Positions 34,976 to 43,974 of a stretch of DNA of 64,000 bases are shown here, piece after piece; the first letter of the stretch is position 1; every line of letters starts with the position of its first letter. Made by a program: the position numbers and the translations under genes. The DNA is from Pseudohongiella spirulinae (lineage in GTDB: Bacteria; Pseudomonadota; Gammaproteobacteria; Pseudomonadales; Pseudohongiellaceae), in NCBI RefSeq assembly GCF_001444425.1, contig NZ_CP013189.1, positions 2,356,001 to 2,420,000 on the forward strand, given 5' to 3'. Under the pieces are notes generated by a model. It searched no databases and was not told the origin of the DNA. It saw only the letters and a list, made by a program, of their open reading frames with translations.

Positions 34976-36502
34976 CTACTTGACTTCTACCGGCTGCGCC
35001 TGCGCAATTCTGGCCTGCCATTCAGCGGGTCCGGTTCGATGCACGGAAGTGCCATTTACATCCACGGCAACAGTCACCGGCATATCTTCAACCACAAACT
35101 CATGAATGGCCTCCATACCCAGATCTTCGAATGCCACCACTTTGGCATCACGAATAGCCTTGGAAACCAGATAGGCCGCCCCACCCACAGCCATGAGATA
35201 CACTGCCTTGTGCTTTTTAATGGCATCGATGGCCACCTGCCCGCGCTCAGCCTTGCCGATCATGCCAAGCAGTCCGGTTTTGTCCAGCACAGTTTCCGTG
35301 AACTTGTCCATCCGAGTTGCCGTGGTCGGACCCGCCGGCCCGATGACCTCATCGCGGACCGCATCAACCGGACCCACGTAGTAGATAAAGCGGCCTTTCA
35401 GATCCACGCCATCCGGCAGCGATTCACCACGCTCGAACATTTCCACCAGGCGCTTGTGGGCGGCATCACGCCCAGTCAGCATTTTGCCTGACAACAGCAG
35501 GGTCTCACCTGGCTGCCAGCTGGCGACTTCTTCCGGCGTGACCGTATCCAGATTGACGCGCCGCGCGGTGGGACCTGCATCCCAGGTAATCTGCGGCCAG
35601 TCTTCAAGCTTTGGCGGCGTCAGGTGCGCAGGACCGGAGCCATCCAGCACAAAATGCGCATGGCGGGTGGCAGCACAGTTGGGGATCATCGCCACGGGCA
35701 ACGAGGCCGCGTGAGTGGGATAGTCCTTGATCTTGATATCCAGCACCGTGGTCAAACCACCCAGACCCTGCGCACCGATACCCAGGGCATTGACCTTGTC
35801 CATGATCTCCAGGCGCAGCTCTTCCACACGATTCTGAGGTCCGCGGGCCCGCAGTTCATGGATATCGACCGGATCCATGAGCGATTCTTTGGCCAGAACT
35901 GCCGCTTTTTCTGCGGTTCCGCCAATGCCGATGCCCAGCATACCCGGCGGGCACCAGCCAGCGCCCATGGTAGGCACCGTCTTCACCACCCAATCGACAA
36001 TGCTGTCACTGGGGTTGAGCATAACCATTTTGGCTTTGTTTTCAGAGCCGCCGCCCTTGGCCGCCACCGTAATATCGACTGTGTCGCCCTCCACGACCTC
36101 CATGTGGATAACAGCGGGTGTGTTGTCGCGCGTGTTTTTTCTTGCACCAGCCGGATCGGCCAGAATCGACGCGCGCAAAACATTATCGGGATTCAGGTAG
36201 GCTCGACGCACACCCTCGTTGATCATGTCGGCCACACTCATGCTGGCATCCCACTGCACGTTCATGCCAATTTTGATGAACACCGTCACAATACCGGTGT
36301 CCTGGCAGATCGGACGCTTACCCTCTGCACAAAGGCGGGAATTGATCAGAATCTGCGCCATCGCATCCTTGGCCGCCTGGGATTCTTCCCGTTCATAAGC
36401 GTCGTTGACCGCCTTGATGAAATCGAGGGGGTGGTAATAAGAGATATATTGCAGCGCATCGGCTACACTCTGGATCACGTCGTCTTGCTTGATTACAGTC
36501 AT
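34976..36502 (-). CDS. Class I (iron-sulfur) fumarate hydratase
   Basis: This enzyme interconverts fumarate and malate in the TCA cycle using a [4Fe-4S] cluster. The 508-residue single-chain protein joins the alpha part (about 1-290: CQDTGIVTVFIKIG, GAGWCPPGMLGIGIGGTAEK, with cluster-ligand cysteines) and the beta part (about 330-508: GKMLTGRDAAHKRL, YYVGPVDAVRDEVIGPAGPTTATRMD). It resembles FumA/FumB-type enzymes. AGGA precedes the ATG. Its 3' end is 15 bases from the convergent diguanylate cyclase. L(+)-tartrate dehydratase-type activity cannot be excluded but is less likely. Confidence 0.94.
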   Translation of the reverse strand: MTVIKQDDVIQSVADALQYISYYHPLDFIKAVNDAYEREESQAAKDAMAQILINSRLCAEGKRPICQDTGIVTVFIKIGMNVQWDASMSVADMINEGVRRAYLNPDNVLRASILADPAGARKNTRDNTPAVIHMEVVEGDTVDITVAAKGGGSENKAKMVMLNPSDSIVDWVVKTVPTMGAGWCPPGMLGIGIGGTAEKAAVLAKESLMDPVDIHELRARGPQNRVEELRLEIMDKVNALGIGAQGLGGLTTVLDIKIKDYPTHAASLPVAMIPNCAATRHAHFVLDGSGPAHLTPPKLEDWPQITWDAGPTARRVNLDTVTPEEVASWQPGETLLLSGKMLTGRDAAHKRLVEMFERGESLPDGVDLKGRFIYYVGPVDAVRDEVIGPAGPTTATRMDKFTETVLDKTGLLGMIGKAERGQVAIDAIKKHKAVYLMAVGGAAYLVSKAIRDAKVVAFEDLGMEAIHEFVVEDMPVTVAVDVNGTSVHRTGPAEWQARIAQAQPVEVK

Positions 36503-36662
36503 GAAAAAATCCTGTTTTATCGGGACTACCCGCTAACCGCCTACCAATTTATATTCTTAGAAAGGACCAGATTTTACCACAACCGTCTGCACGACTTACG
36601 AGCGCAACTGACAACTTTTAAATGTAATCAGGAAAACAGCTGAATACTCAGCTATAACCCTA

Positions 36663-36959
36663 ATGACTCCTCTGGAAAGAGAGCTCAATAATCAATTTTC
36701 AACAATATGTGAAGTAATTGAGTATTTCATGAGAGAGCTTGCGCAATCTGAAGTAATAAATGCCAATGGTGGAAGATTTTGGGGTCCATTAACTATTGGA
36801 TACACCGTATTTACCATGGTACGTGATTTTGATCAGACCCTTGATTGGGCAAACTCAGCGTGGGGCAGCTACAGTGAGGCGATTAATAGCCAGGGAAATT
36901 CAATGTTAGGCCTGCAGGATTTTGTCGACGGCCATCCGTATTACCGACAAGGTTCCTGA
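36663..36959 (+). CDS. Small hypothetical protein in an AT-rich islet
   Basis: A 98-residue soluble protein I do not recognise. It has an amphipathic start (LERELNNQFSTICEVIEYFMREL), a central GGRFWGPLTIGYTVFTMVRDF and no signal peptide. Its codons are visibly AT-richer than its neighbours (runs such as aataatcaattttcaa), which suggests recent acquisition. No good ribosome-binding site precedes the ATG, so the start or even the reality of the gene is uncertain. The next gene, a small membrane protein, begins 34 bases downstream. Confidence 0.45.
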   Translation: MTPLERELNNQFSTICEVIEYFMRELAQSEVINANGGRFWGPLTIGYTVFTMVRDFDQTLDWANSAWGSYSEAINSQGNSMLGLQDFVDGHPYYRQGS

Positions 36960-36993
36960 TCTTTTCTATCACTCAGTATGGAGGCACAGGCTT

Positions 36994-37269
36994 GTGAGAA
37001 GGCTTTCACTCATTCATGTTCTGCTTTTTGTATTGCTTGTGCCTTCATCGATCAATTTAATTCAGAGCATTACGTATGGCAATTGGCTCGACGCGCTTAG
37101 CTCATCAGGGCTCATTTTATTTCTCATACCATCTCAATCTACCGTTTCATGGCTGAGATCTATGCTCAAAGAGCCTGTCCCGATCAGGCAGTGGCTTGCT
37201 GTCGGTCTAATGATTACTGCGGATATCATCAGGGTTGCCAATAACGTCCTGCCTATTTGGCTCGAATAG
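36994..37269 (+). CDS. Small hypothetical membrane protein
   Basis: A 91-residue predicted membrane protein with two or three hydrophobic segments (LIHVLLFVLLVPSSINLI, ALSSSGLILFLI, and a C-terminal AVGLMITADIIRVANNVLPI). I place the start at GTG 36994 because GGAGG stands nine bases upstream; an earlier in-frame TTG at 36922 would overlap the previous gene and has no ribosome-binding site. Composition is AT-rich like its neighbour. No family is recognised. It lies 68 bases before the large sensor kinase gene. Confidence 0.5.
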   Translation: MRRLSLIHVLLFVLLVPSSINLIQSITYGNWLDALSSSGLILFLIPSQSTVSWLRSMLKEPVPIRQWLAVGLMITADIIRVANNVLPIWLE

Positions 37270-37337
37270 TTCGAAAAACTGTTTGCAACGCGCTAGCATG
37301 AGGGACCCATAAGGAACCTGATAATACGAGTCTGCGG

Positions 37338-40300
37338 ATGCTGTCTATACCCTTGGTGTTATGCGCCGCCTTTATATACCTGACACTGCTGTTTGGTATC
37401 GCCTCCTATGGTGAGCGACGTTCCGCCCAAGGGATTCGCCCCTGGCGTTACACGCTGGCGCTGGGTGTGCACTGCACGACCTGGGCGTTTTATGGCACGG
37501 TCACACAGGCCGCGCAGTATGGCTGGTGGTTTGCACCGACTTACCTGGGTGGCATCTGTATTTTTCTGTTCGCCCACCAGTTCCAGATTAAAATGCTGAA
37601 GCTGGTCAAGCAGCAAAACCTCACATCCATCGCCGACCTGATCGGCTCCCGCTATGGCAAATCACCCATGCTCGCTGCCGTTGTCGCGCTGATCTGCCTG
37701 GTAGCTCTGATTCCATATATCGCATTGCAATTGCGAGCCGTTGCCGCCAGTTTTGCCGCGGTGACCGGCATGGGGCCCGCACTCGCTCCCTGGTTCATGG
37801 ATCTGGCGGCAGCGGTTGCGCTTGCCATGATCGGTTTCGCCATCCTCTTTGGTGCCCGACGACTGAGTCTGGCAGAGCAGCACTCTGGTTTGATGGACGC
37901 AGTTGCTTTCGAATCCGTCGTAAAACTGACAGCTTTTGCCATAGTAGGCATGTTTGTCAGTTACCAACTGTTTGATGGCATTAACGATCTGGTTGTACAG
38001 ACGGCGGCAGACCCGATTGCGCGGACGATGCTGCAACCAAAAGAAAACGGGGTTTATATCTACCTCACTCACATGTTGCTGGGCGCACTGGCCATGTTTG
38101 TATTACCCAGACAATTTCAGGTCAACTTCATCGAGAACAACAGCCCCGAGGAACTGAAAAAAGCGCGCTGGGCCTTTCCTTTGTATTTGTTTGCCATCAA
38201 TTTTTTCATTTTGCCAATAGCCATGGGAGGCATGCTACTGGCTCCCGAGGCACAATCGCAGGATACCTTTCTGCTTTCCTTGCCCATTCTTGCCGATAGG
38301 CCGGATATCAGTCTGGTGGCCTTTATAGGTGGGCTCTCCACTGCAACCAGCATGGTCATTATGGCCACCCTGGCCTTGAGCATCATGATTTCGAATGACG
38401 TGATCACACCGCTGTGGCTGCGCTCAAGACGCCCTGGCAAACTCATATCGAATCTGATGCCTGGCGATATTCTGCTGACCAGGCGGCTAACCATGCTGCT
38501 GATCGTTGTGCTTGCCTACATTTATCACAAGCTGACACAAGGCGGGGTGCCGTTGGTCAGCAACGGCCTGATAGCCATGGCATTGGTTTCGCAGCTTGCA
38601 CCCGCCATGTTTGGTGGGCTGTTATGGGCACGCGCCAATCTCGGCGGAGCCATCGCCGGACTTCTCTCGGGCACGGGAGTGTGGACTTTCACGTTGTTGC
38701 TGCCATCCATAAACCCGGCTGTTATTCTGTCTGACAAAGCCATCAGTGATGGCGTAGTGATCAGCCTGGCCGTCAATATAGCCATTTACGTTGTTGTATC
38801 GCTGGTGACTCGACAGAGTGCACTGGAACAAAATCAGGCCAGACACTTCACCCGTCCGGATCGGGAATCCGCTCTGCCTAATGACAGTCAGCAAGTCACC
38901 TGGGGAAAGCTGCGTGCCGTGTTGTCACGATTTGTCAACCCGGCCGATGCCAGCGGCCTTGACCGACGTCTGGGCTTAACCATTGCCGACGAACCGGATG
39001 AAAAGTTGGTGCACCCAACGCTGCTGGCGAGGATGGAACGAGAGCTTGCCGGCGCCATCGGTAGCTCTGCAAGCCGTTTGCTGATCAGCAGTCTGGCCAG
39101 AACCTCGGCGGATGCTGTAGATGAGGTCGTTGACTGGGCATCGGAAGCCTCACAACTCTATCGCTTCAATCGCGAACTGTTGCAGGCATCTGTGGAAAAC
39201 ATACCGCAGGGCATCAGCGTCATCGATAAGGAGCTGCGCCTGGTAGCCTGGAACCAACGCTATCTGGAAATTTTTGACTATCCCGACGGACTGATAAAAG
39301 CGGGTGTGGCCATTGAAGAAATCCTCAACTTTAATGCCCGCCGGGGACTGTTCGGCGCGCCTGATGCCAATATCGAAGAGGAGGTCAGCAAACGACTGGA
39401 ACACTTGCGCAGCGGCAGCCGCTATCGCTACCAGCGACAGCAGCCATCGGGCCAGATCATCGAACTGCAGGGCAATCCCATGCCTGATGGAGGGTTTGTC
39501 ACCACTTACACAGACATCACCGAACTGGTCATTGCCCAGGATGAGCTCCGGCGTATCAACGCTGAGCTGGAAGCCCGGGTTGCAGAGCGCACACAGGCCT
39601 TGTCCGAAGCAAAACAGGCCGCCGAATTCGCACATCAGAGCAAATCCAGGTTTTTTGCGGCGGCCAGCCATGACCTGATGCAACCGTTTAATGCCGCCAG
39701 TCTGTTCTGTGAGATGCTATTGCAGAGGCTGCAGCATGATGAATCCAGACTGGCCCTGCAAATTCAGCAGTCATTACAGAATGCTGAAGAATTACTGACC
39801 ATGCTGCTGGAAATGACAAAACTCGAATCCGGCAACCTTCAGCCCATTAAGAACGACGTAGCACTATGGGACATCATGCAACCCTTGCAGGCTTCTTTCC
39901 AACTGCTGGCACAGGACAAAGGACTCGACTTCCGTATGCATCCCTCTCAGGCGGTCGTATATACGGACCAAAAGATACTGCAACGCATACTGCAAAATCT
40001 GCTCAGCAATGCTATTCGCTACACCCCGCATGGACGGGTCGTTTGCGGTGTCCGGCGTAGAACTGACATGCAGCTTGAACTGCAGGTCTGGGATACCGGA
40101 CGCGGCATCCCCCATGAAAAATTCCAGGAAATTTTCATGGAGTTTAAACAGCTGGATCAGCAGGATCATAATCCCGGACTGGGGCTGGGTCTGGCTATCG
40201 TAGATCGCATGTGCAAGCTGCTGGAAATCCCTTTGCGCCTGGAGTCAACACTGGGTCGTGGCACCTGTTTTGCGCTGACTTTGCCTGTGCGCAACTGGCA

Positions 40301-40718
40301 AAGCACTACCCTCAAGCGACGCCGAAGCGCATACGATGCGGCCCGCTGGTCAGTACCGGATAACACCCACGTACTGATATTGGATGACGATGACAACATA
40401 CGGGATGCTTTGACTTCATTGTTCCAGGGCTGGGGCGCGAAGGTGACAGCCTGTGCCACACTGCAAGACGCCCTGCAGCTCGAAAAAGAGCCTGACCTGC
40501 TGTTTATCGATTACCACCTGTCAGATCATGATGTCGGGACTGAAGCTATAACAGAGTTGAGGCATCGATATCGCTCAGACATACCAGCCATACTCAGCAC
40601 CGCCGACCCGGACGAAAATATTCGTGAGCAGGTAGTGCAGGTCAAGGCCATGTTCCTGCCCAAACCCGTAAAACAGGCAGCGCTTAAGAGACTGCTAAAA
40701 AGTGTCCTGAGCTGGTAA
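37338..40718 (+). CDS. crbS: CrbS-type hybrid sensor kinase with SLC5 transporter domain
   Basis: An 1126-residue hybrid histidine kinase. Residues about 1-500 form a sodium/solute-symporter (SLC5/PutP-like) module of about 13 membrane helices. A PAS domain follows (about 615-725, RELLQASVENIPQGISVIDKE), then HisKA (phospho-His in AASHDLMQPFNA), HATPase (NLLSNAIRYT, GLGLAIVDRM) and a C-terminal receiver (LILDDDDNIRDAL, acceptor Asp in LLFIDYHLSD). This architecture is that of CrbS/MxtR, which with CrbR/ErdR controls acetate/acetyl-CoA metabolism in Vibrio, Pseudomonas and Shewanella. Its LuxR-type partner is convergent with a 24-base overlap. The ligand is probably a small carboxylate. Confidence 0.88.
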   Translation: MLSIPLVLCAAFIYLTLLFGIASYGERRSAQGIRPWRYTLALGVHCTTWAFYGTVTQAAQYGWWFAPTYLGGICIFLFAHQFQIKMLKLVKQQNLTSIADLIGSRYGKSPMLAAVVALICLVALIPYIALQLRAVAASFAAVTGMGPALAPWFMDLAAAVALAMIGFAILFGARRLSLAEQHSGLMDAVAFESVVKLTAFAIVGMFVSYQLFDGINDLVVQTAADPIARTMLQPKENGVYIYLTHMLLGALAMFVLPRQFQVNFIENNSPEELKKARWAFPLYLFAINFFILPIAMGGMLLAPEAQSQDTFLLSLPILADRPDISLVAFIGGLSTATSMVIMATLALSIMISNDVITPLWLRSRRPGKLISNLMPGDILLTRRLTMLLIVVLAYIYHKLTQGGVPLVSNGLIAMALVSQLAPAMFGGLLWARANLGGAIAGLLSGTGVWTFTLLLPSINPAVILSDKAISDGVVISLAVNIAIYVVVSLVTRQSALEQNQARHFTRPDRESALPNDSQQVTWGKLRAVLSRFVNPADASGLDRRLGLTIADEPDEKLVHPTLLARMERELAGAIGSSASRLLISSLARTSADAVDEVVDWASEASQLYRFNRELLQASVENIPQGISVIDKELRLVAWNQRYLEIFDYPDGLIKAGVAIEEILNFNARRGLFGAPDANIEEEVSKRLEHLRSGSRYRYQRQQPSGQIIELQGNPMPDGGFVTTYTDITELVIAQDELRRINAELEARVAERTQALSEAKQAAEFAHQSKSRFFAAASHDLMQPFNAASLFCEMLLQRLQHDESRLALQIQQSLQNAEELLTMLLEMTKLESGNLQPIKNDVALWDIMQPLQASFQLLAQDKGLDFRMHPSQAVVYTDQKILQRILQNLLSNAIRYTPHGRVVCGVRRRTDMQLELQVWDTGRGIPHEKFQEIFMEFKQLDQQDHNPGLGLGLAIVDRMCKLLEIPLRLESTLGRGTCFALTLPVRNWQSTTLKRRRSAYDAARWSVPDNTHVLILDDDDNIRDALTSLFQGWGAKVTACATLQDALQLEKEPDLLFIDYHLSDHDVGTEAITELRHRYRSDIPAILSTADPDENIREQVVQVKAMFLPKPVKQAALKRLLKSVLSW

Positions 40719-41411
40719 ATTATCCTCATCATCAGCGCGCAGCATGTCGTGAAAAAGGACACCCGCCTGAGTTCGGTTTATAACACCCAGCTTGCGCAGA
40801 ATAGCCGAAACATGCTGTTTGACAGTCGTTTCCTGAACCTGCAATTCAAAAGCTATTTGTTTATTAAGTAGTCCATCAGCGATGCATCGCAGCACTTTAA
40901 ACTGTTGAGGAGTCAGTTGACCTAGTTTAGTGGCAAATTCCTGATGCAATCGATTGGGCCGATTACTCAGCGCAGTAAGCAGGTGCGACGGCAACCAGCT
41001 GTCGCCAGCCAGCACTGCCTCAACCGCCAGAATGATTTCGGGTAATGGTGTTGATTTCGGGACATAGGCGCTGGCGCCAAAGCTCATGGAACGGGCAATC
41101 ACGTCCAGTTGCTCATTGGCGGAAACAACGATCACCAGCACATCAGGGAACTGATTTCTGATTGTTGTCAGTCCAGCCAGACCGTGGTTCCCCGGCATAT
41201 TCAGATCCAGAAAAACCAACTCAATCTGTGCATTGCTTTCCAGACAGAGCATCAATTCTGCAAATGAAGCAGCGTCCTGCACACCCGCATTCAGCGTAGC
41301 ACTCAAAGTCTGTCGCAAAGCGGCCCTGAACAAAGGGTGGTCATCAGCAATTACTACTTTTGAAGGCTCCGAAGCTCGTGCGTCGGTAGCATCTGGGTGA
41401 GATAGCGTCAT
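40695..41411 (-). CDS. crbR: CrbR/ErdR-like LuxR-family response regulator
   Basis: A response regulator with an N-terminal receiver (VVIADDHPLFRAALRQ; acceptor Asp in LVFLDLNMPG; Lys in YVPKS) and a C-terminal NarL/LuxR helix-turn-helix (LTPQQFKVLRCIADGLLNKQIAFELQVQETTVKQHVSAIL). I set the start at ATG 41411 (238 residues). The frame is open further upstream, but that stretch contains the terminator of the TonB receptor gene, so it is not coding. Domain wording and the adjacent CrbS-type kinase make it the likely cognate regulator. It converges on and overlaps the kinase gene by 24 bases. Confidence 0.88.
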   Translation of the reverse strand: MTLSHPDATDARASEPSKVVIADDHPLFRAALRQTLSATLNAGVQDAASFAELMLCLESNAQIELVFLDLNMPGNHGLAGLTTIRNQFPDVLVIVVSANEQLDVIARSMSFGASAYVPKSTPLPEIILAVEAVLAGDSWLPSHLLTALSNRPNRLHQEFATKLGQLTPQQFKVLRCIADGLLNKQIAFELQVQETTVKQHVSAILRKLGVINRTQAGVLFHDMLRADDEDNLPAQDTF

Positions 41412-41468
41412 CGTTTGTTCATCTGAAACTGGCTGATCAACAGGTTTACACCAAATTAAACCAGCAAC

Positions 41469-41504
41469 AAAAAAAATGCCACCATGATCTTCATCATGGT
41501 GGCA
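41469..41504 (-). terminator. Rho-independent terminator of the TonB receptor gene
   Basis: A perfect 12-bp stem (TGCCACCATGAT / ATCATGGTGGCA) with a CTTC loop is at 41477-41504. In the minus-strand direction it is followed by eight T residues (A-run at 41469-41476). It begins about 25 bases after the receptor stop codon. Confidence 0.9.
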
Positions 41505-41528
41505 AAGGTCGTAGAGCTGACCGGTCAA

Positions 41529-43814
41529 TCAGAATCGATAGCCCATTGACAGACTGATTGTGCGCGGTGCGCCGTAATAACCAATCAATGTGGTATCGCC
41601 GCCAAGTCCCGGTGCATAACCATTCGGCAGCGACGCATCAGCGGCACCCAGGAAGGCGTAGTTACCGACCAGAAACTCCTCATTGGTGAGGTTCTTGCCA
41701 TGCAGGCCAACTGACCACTTACCATCATCACTGAGCCAGTTGACACCAATATTCAGCACACCATAACCATCCTGTTCAAGCACGTTGCCTAGCTCGGTCA
41801 GACTGTATTTGCTGCGGTAATTGTAGTTACCTGTGAATACCAGCCCTCCAGTCGAGATCGGCATATCATAGGTAAAACCGAGATTCATGGTGCGCTTGGG
41901 TGTATTGGTAATGACAAAATTATCAGTAATATCGATACGATTCAGGTTCGCGTCAAAGCTGAATACATTGTTAAAACTGGCATCGATAAAGCCGATGTTG
42001 CCGAACACACTCAGATTCTGACTGGCTAGCCAGGTGAACTCGAATTCAGCGCCAGTTGCATCGGACTCACCGACATTTCCCAGACGTTGATTCAGTGCCG
42101 CCGCATTATCAGGGTCAGGAATCACAGAAATATACTGGCGGTTCTTGTGATCCAGCATAAAAGCTGCCGCATTCAGCCGGAACGTTGAAGTGACATCAGT
42201 TTTGACGCCGATTTCGTACGACTGTACATCTTCTGGATCGGCTGCCGGTTCGGCGCGCTCGGCACGTGGGTTGAAGGTACCCGACTTGAAGCCTTCACTG
42301 TAGCTGGCGTAATACATGGTATCGTCATTAGCCTGGAACTCGACACTGATTCGTGGTGTTACTTTCGACCAGTTCTCTGAATCATCCAGTACAACTGGCG
42401 TTCCAGTACCGGGGGCGCGCACATACCCGGGAACCCAACCGGATTCGGGATAGACTGTCGAAAAGATCAGGCCATTACGCACCAAAGAATCCTTTTCATC
42501 CTTGGTGTAACGCAAACCACCGCTGATACTCCATTGTTCATTTAAACGGTAAGTGCCATCAGCATAGACTGCAGTACTTTTACTGTTGCTGCAGCCTGAA
42601 ACTTCACGGGTCAGACCTGGCAGCCCCAGAGACTGTCCGAGTCCTTCCAGAATCGCATCAAATACACCGCATGACTCGGAGTCAAAATAATACAGGCCGG
42701 ACACCAGATTCCAGTTCTCAGCGCGATAATTCAGCTGAAGCTCCTGGGTGAACCATTCATCATCATAGATGGCTGGAACATCAAAAATACGCAGTGGCGT
42801 GTTATCAAAATCAATACTCACCGGCGAATAGTTTTCACGCTGCGAAGTAATCGACTTGAGTGTGGTACGTTCGTTGACATCCCAGGTGACTGTTAGATTG
42901 ACACCTTCGGTTTCAACACGATTTTTGGTTGGCAGACTGGTATAAGAATCGTAAATACTGTCCGGAACCGGAGCCGAATCAGTCAAAAGACTGGGCAGCA
43001 AACGGTAACCGCCCTTGGAGTTGGACTTGTCATCCGTCTGGTCGTAACCAAACTGAATAAACAGGTTATCCGCAGGTGCATATTCTGCGGTCACCCGGAA
43101 CGCCTGCAGATCCTTGTTGTAGTTCTCCAGATCCTGACCTGGCAGGTCACTAACCAGGAATTTTCCGTAACCATCGCGAGTCAGGTCAGCGAATCCAAAA
43201 CCCAGATAAAGCTTATCTGAGACCGGGACTTGGCCGACCAGCTTGAGATCACGCTGACCGTAGTTACCGAGTGTCAGTTTGGCATCCAGCTCGGCGTCGC
43301 CGCTCATGCGCTGGGTAACATATTTCAAGGCACCGCCTACTGTATTTTTTCCATATAGGGTACCCTGAGGCCCACGCAACACCTCTACACGCTGAACGTT
43401 CAGTATATCCAGAACTGCACCCTGAGGACGTGCTATATAAACATCATCAATGTAGATGCCCACGCCCGATTCATAGCCCCACAACGGATCTTCCTGACCG
43501 ACACCGCGGATGAATGCTGTCAGGGTGGAATTAGTTGCACGACTTTCCTGCAAGGTGGTATTCGGTGAAAACTGCTGAACTTCAAGAATGGTCTGCAATC
43601 CGCGATTTTCAATATCGCCTTCACCGATAGACGTGACGGCCAACGGCACTCGCTGCATGTTTTCAACAGTGCGGCGCGCCGTTACTTCTATGCTTTCCAG
43701 TATACGGCCTTCACTTTGTGTGCTGTCCTGGGCCAGCGCCGGGGTGGCCAGCCCGCTGATCGCGGCTGATACGGCCAGGGCGCAGGCTGAATGTTTGAAA
43801 TATGTCTGTTGCAT
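41529..43814 (-). CDS. TonB-dependent outer-membrane receptor
   Basis: A 761-residue outer-membrane receptor that imports a scarce ligand with TonB energy. It shows a signal peptide (ending ATPALAQ), a TonB-box-like ESIEVTARR near residues 41-49, a plug domain (about 50-170, RVEVLRGPQGTLYGKNTVGGA) and a 22-strand barrel ending in SLSMGYRF with C-terminal Phe. The loops resemble the large class of receptors used by marine and freshwater bacteria for organic substrates as well as iron, so substrate is open. GGGGAG precedes the ATG. It diverges from the GntP-family permease, sharing a 160-base control region, and has its own terminator. Confidence 0.93.
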   Translation of the reverse strand: MQQTYFKHSACALAVSAAISGLATPALAQDSTQSEGRILESIEVTARRTVENMQRVPLAVTSIGEGDIENRGLQTILEVQQFSPNTTLQESRATNSTLTAFIRGVGQEDPLWGYESGVGIYIDDVYIARPQGAVLDILNVQRVEVLRGPQGTLYGKNTVGGALKYVTQRMSGDAELDAKLTLGNYGQRDLKLVGQVPVSDKLYLGFGFADLTRDGYGKFLVSDLPGQDLENYNKDLQAFRVTAEYAPADNLFIQFGYDQTDDKSNSKGGYRLLPSLLTDSAPVPDSIYDSYTSLPTKNRVETEGVNLTVTWDVNERTTLKSITSQRENYSPVSIDFDNTPLRIFDVPAIYDDEWFTQELQLNYRAENWNLVSGLYYFDSESCGVFDAILEGLGQSLGLPGLTREVSGCSNSKSTAVYADGTYRLNEQWSISGGLRYTKDEKDSLVRNGLIFSTVYPESGWVPGYVRAPGTGTPVVLDDSENWSKVTPRISVEFQANDDTMYYASYSEGFKSGTFNPRAERAEPAADPEDVQSYEIGVKTDVTSTFRLNAAAFMLDHKNRQYISVIPDPDNAAALNQRLGNVGESDATGAEFEFTWLASQNLSVFGNIGFIDASFNNVFSFDANLNRIDITDNFVITNTPKRTMNLGFTYDMPISTGGLVFTGNYNYRSKYSLTELGNVLEQDGYGVLNIGVNWLSDDGKWSVGLHGKNLTNEEFLVGNYAFLGAADASLPNGYAPGLGGDTTLIGYYGAPRTISLSMGYRF

Positions 43815-43885
43815 CGAAATGGCTCCCCGTGATTTTTATTGGTCGGCAGCCACCTTACTGCAAGTCTCGAGGTTTGTGACCTGTA

Positions 43886-43899
43886 CCATAGTACTATGG
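43886..43899. promoter_or_regulatory. 14-bp perfect palindrome, probable operator
   Basis: CCATAGTACTATGG is a perfect inverted repeat in the 160-base region between the TonB receptor and GntP-type genes, containing TAGTACTA at 43889-43896. The same 8-mer occurs upstream of the molybdenum oxidoreductase operon. A TTGTGAC half-site lies at 43874-43880. Confidence 0.5.
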
Positions 43900-43974
43900 G
43901 TTGCGCAGATGCATTCGTGAACAATAACCCTCACTGAAATAACCATAGCAATCATCAGTAGACGAGAGGGCAAC

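Noticed and set aside
35624-36643. Long rightward open frame (339 codons) opposite the fumarase gene
   Set aside because: It is the antisense shadow of a fully motif-supported class I fumarase; its His/Arg-rich product resembles no family and it has no ribosome-binding site.
41412-41528. Longer N-terminus for the LuxR-type regulator
   Set aside because: This stretch contains a perfect 12-bp terminator hairpin and T-run belonging to the TonB receptor gene.
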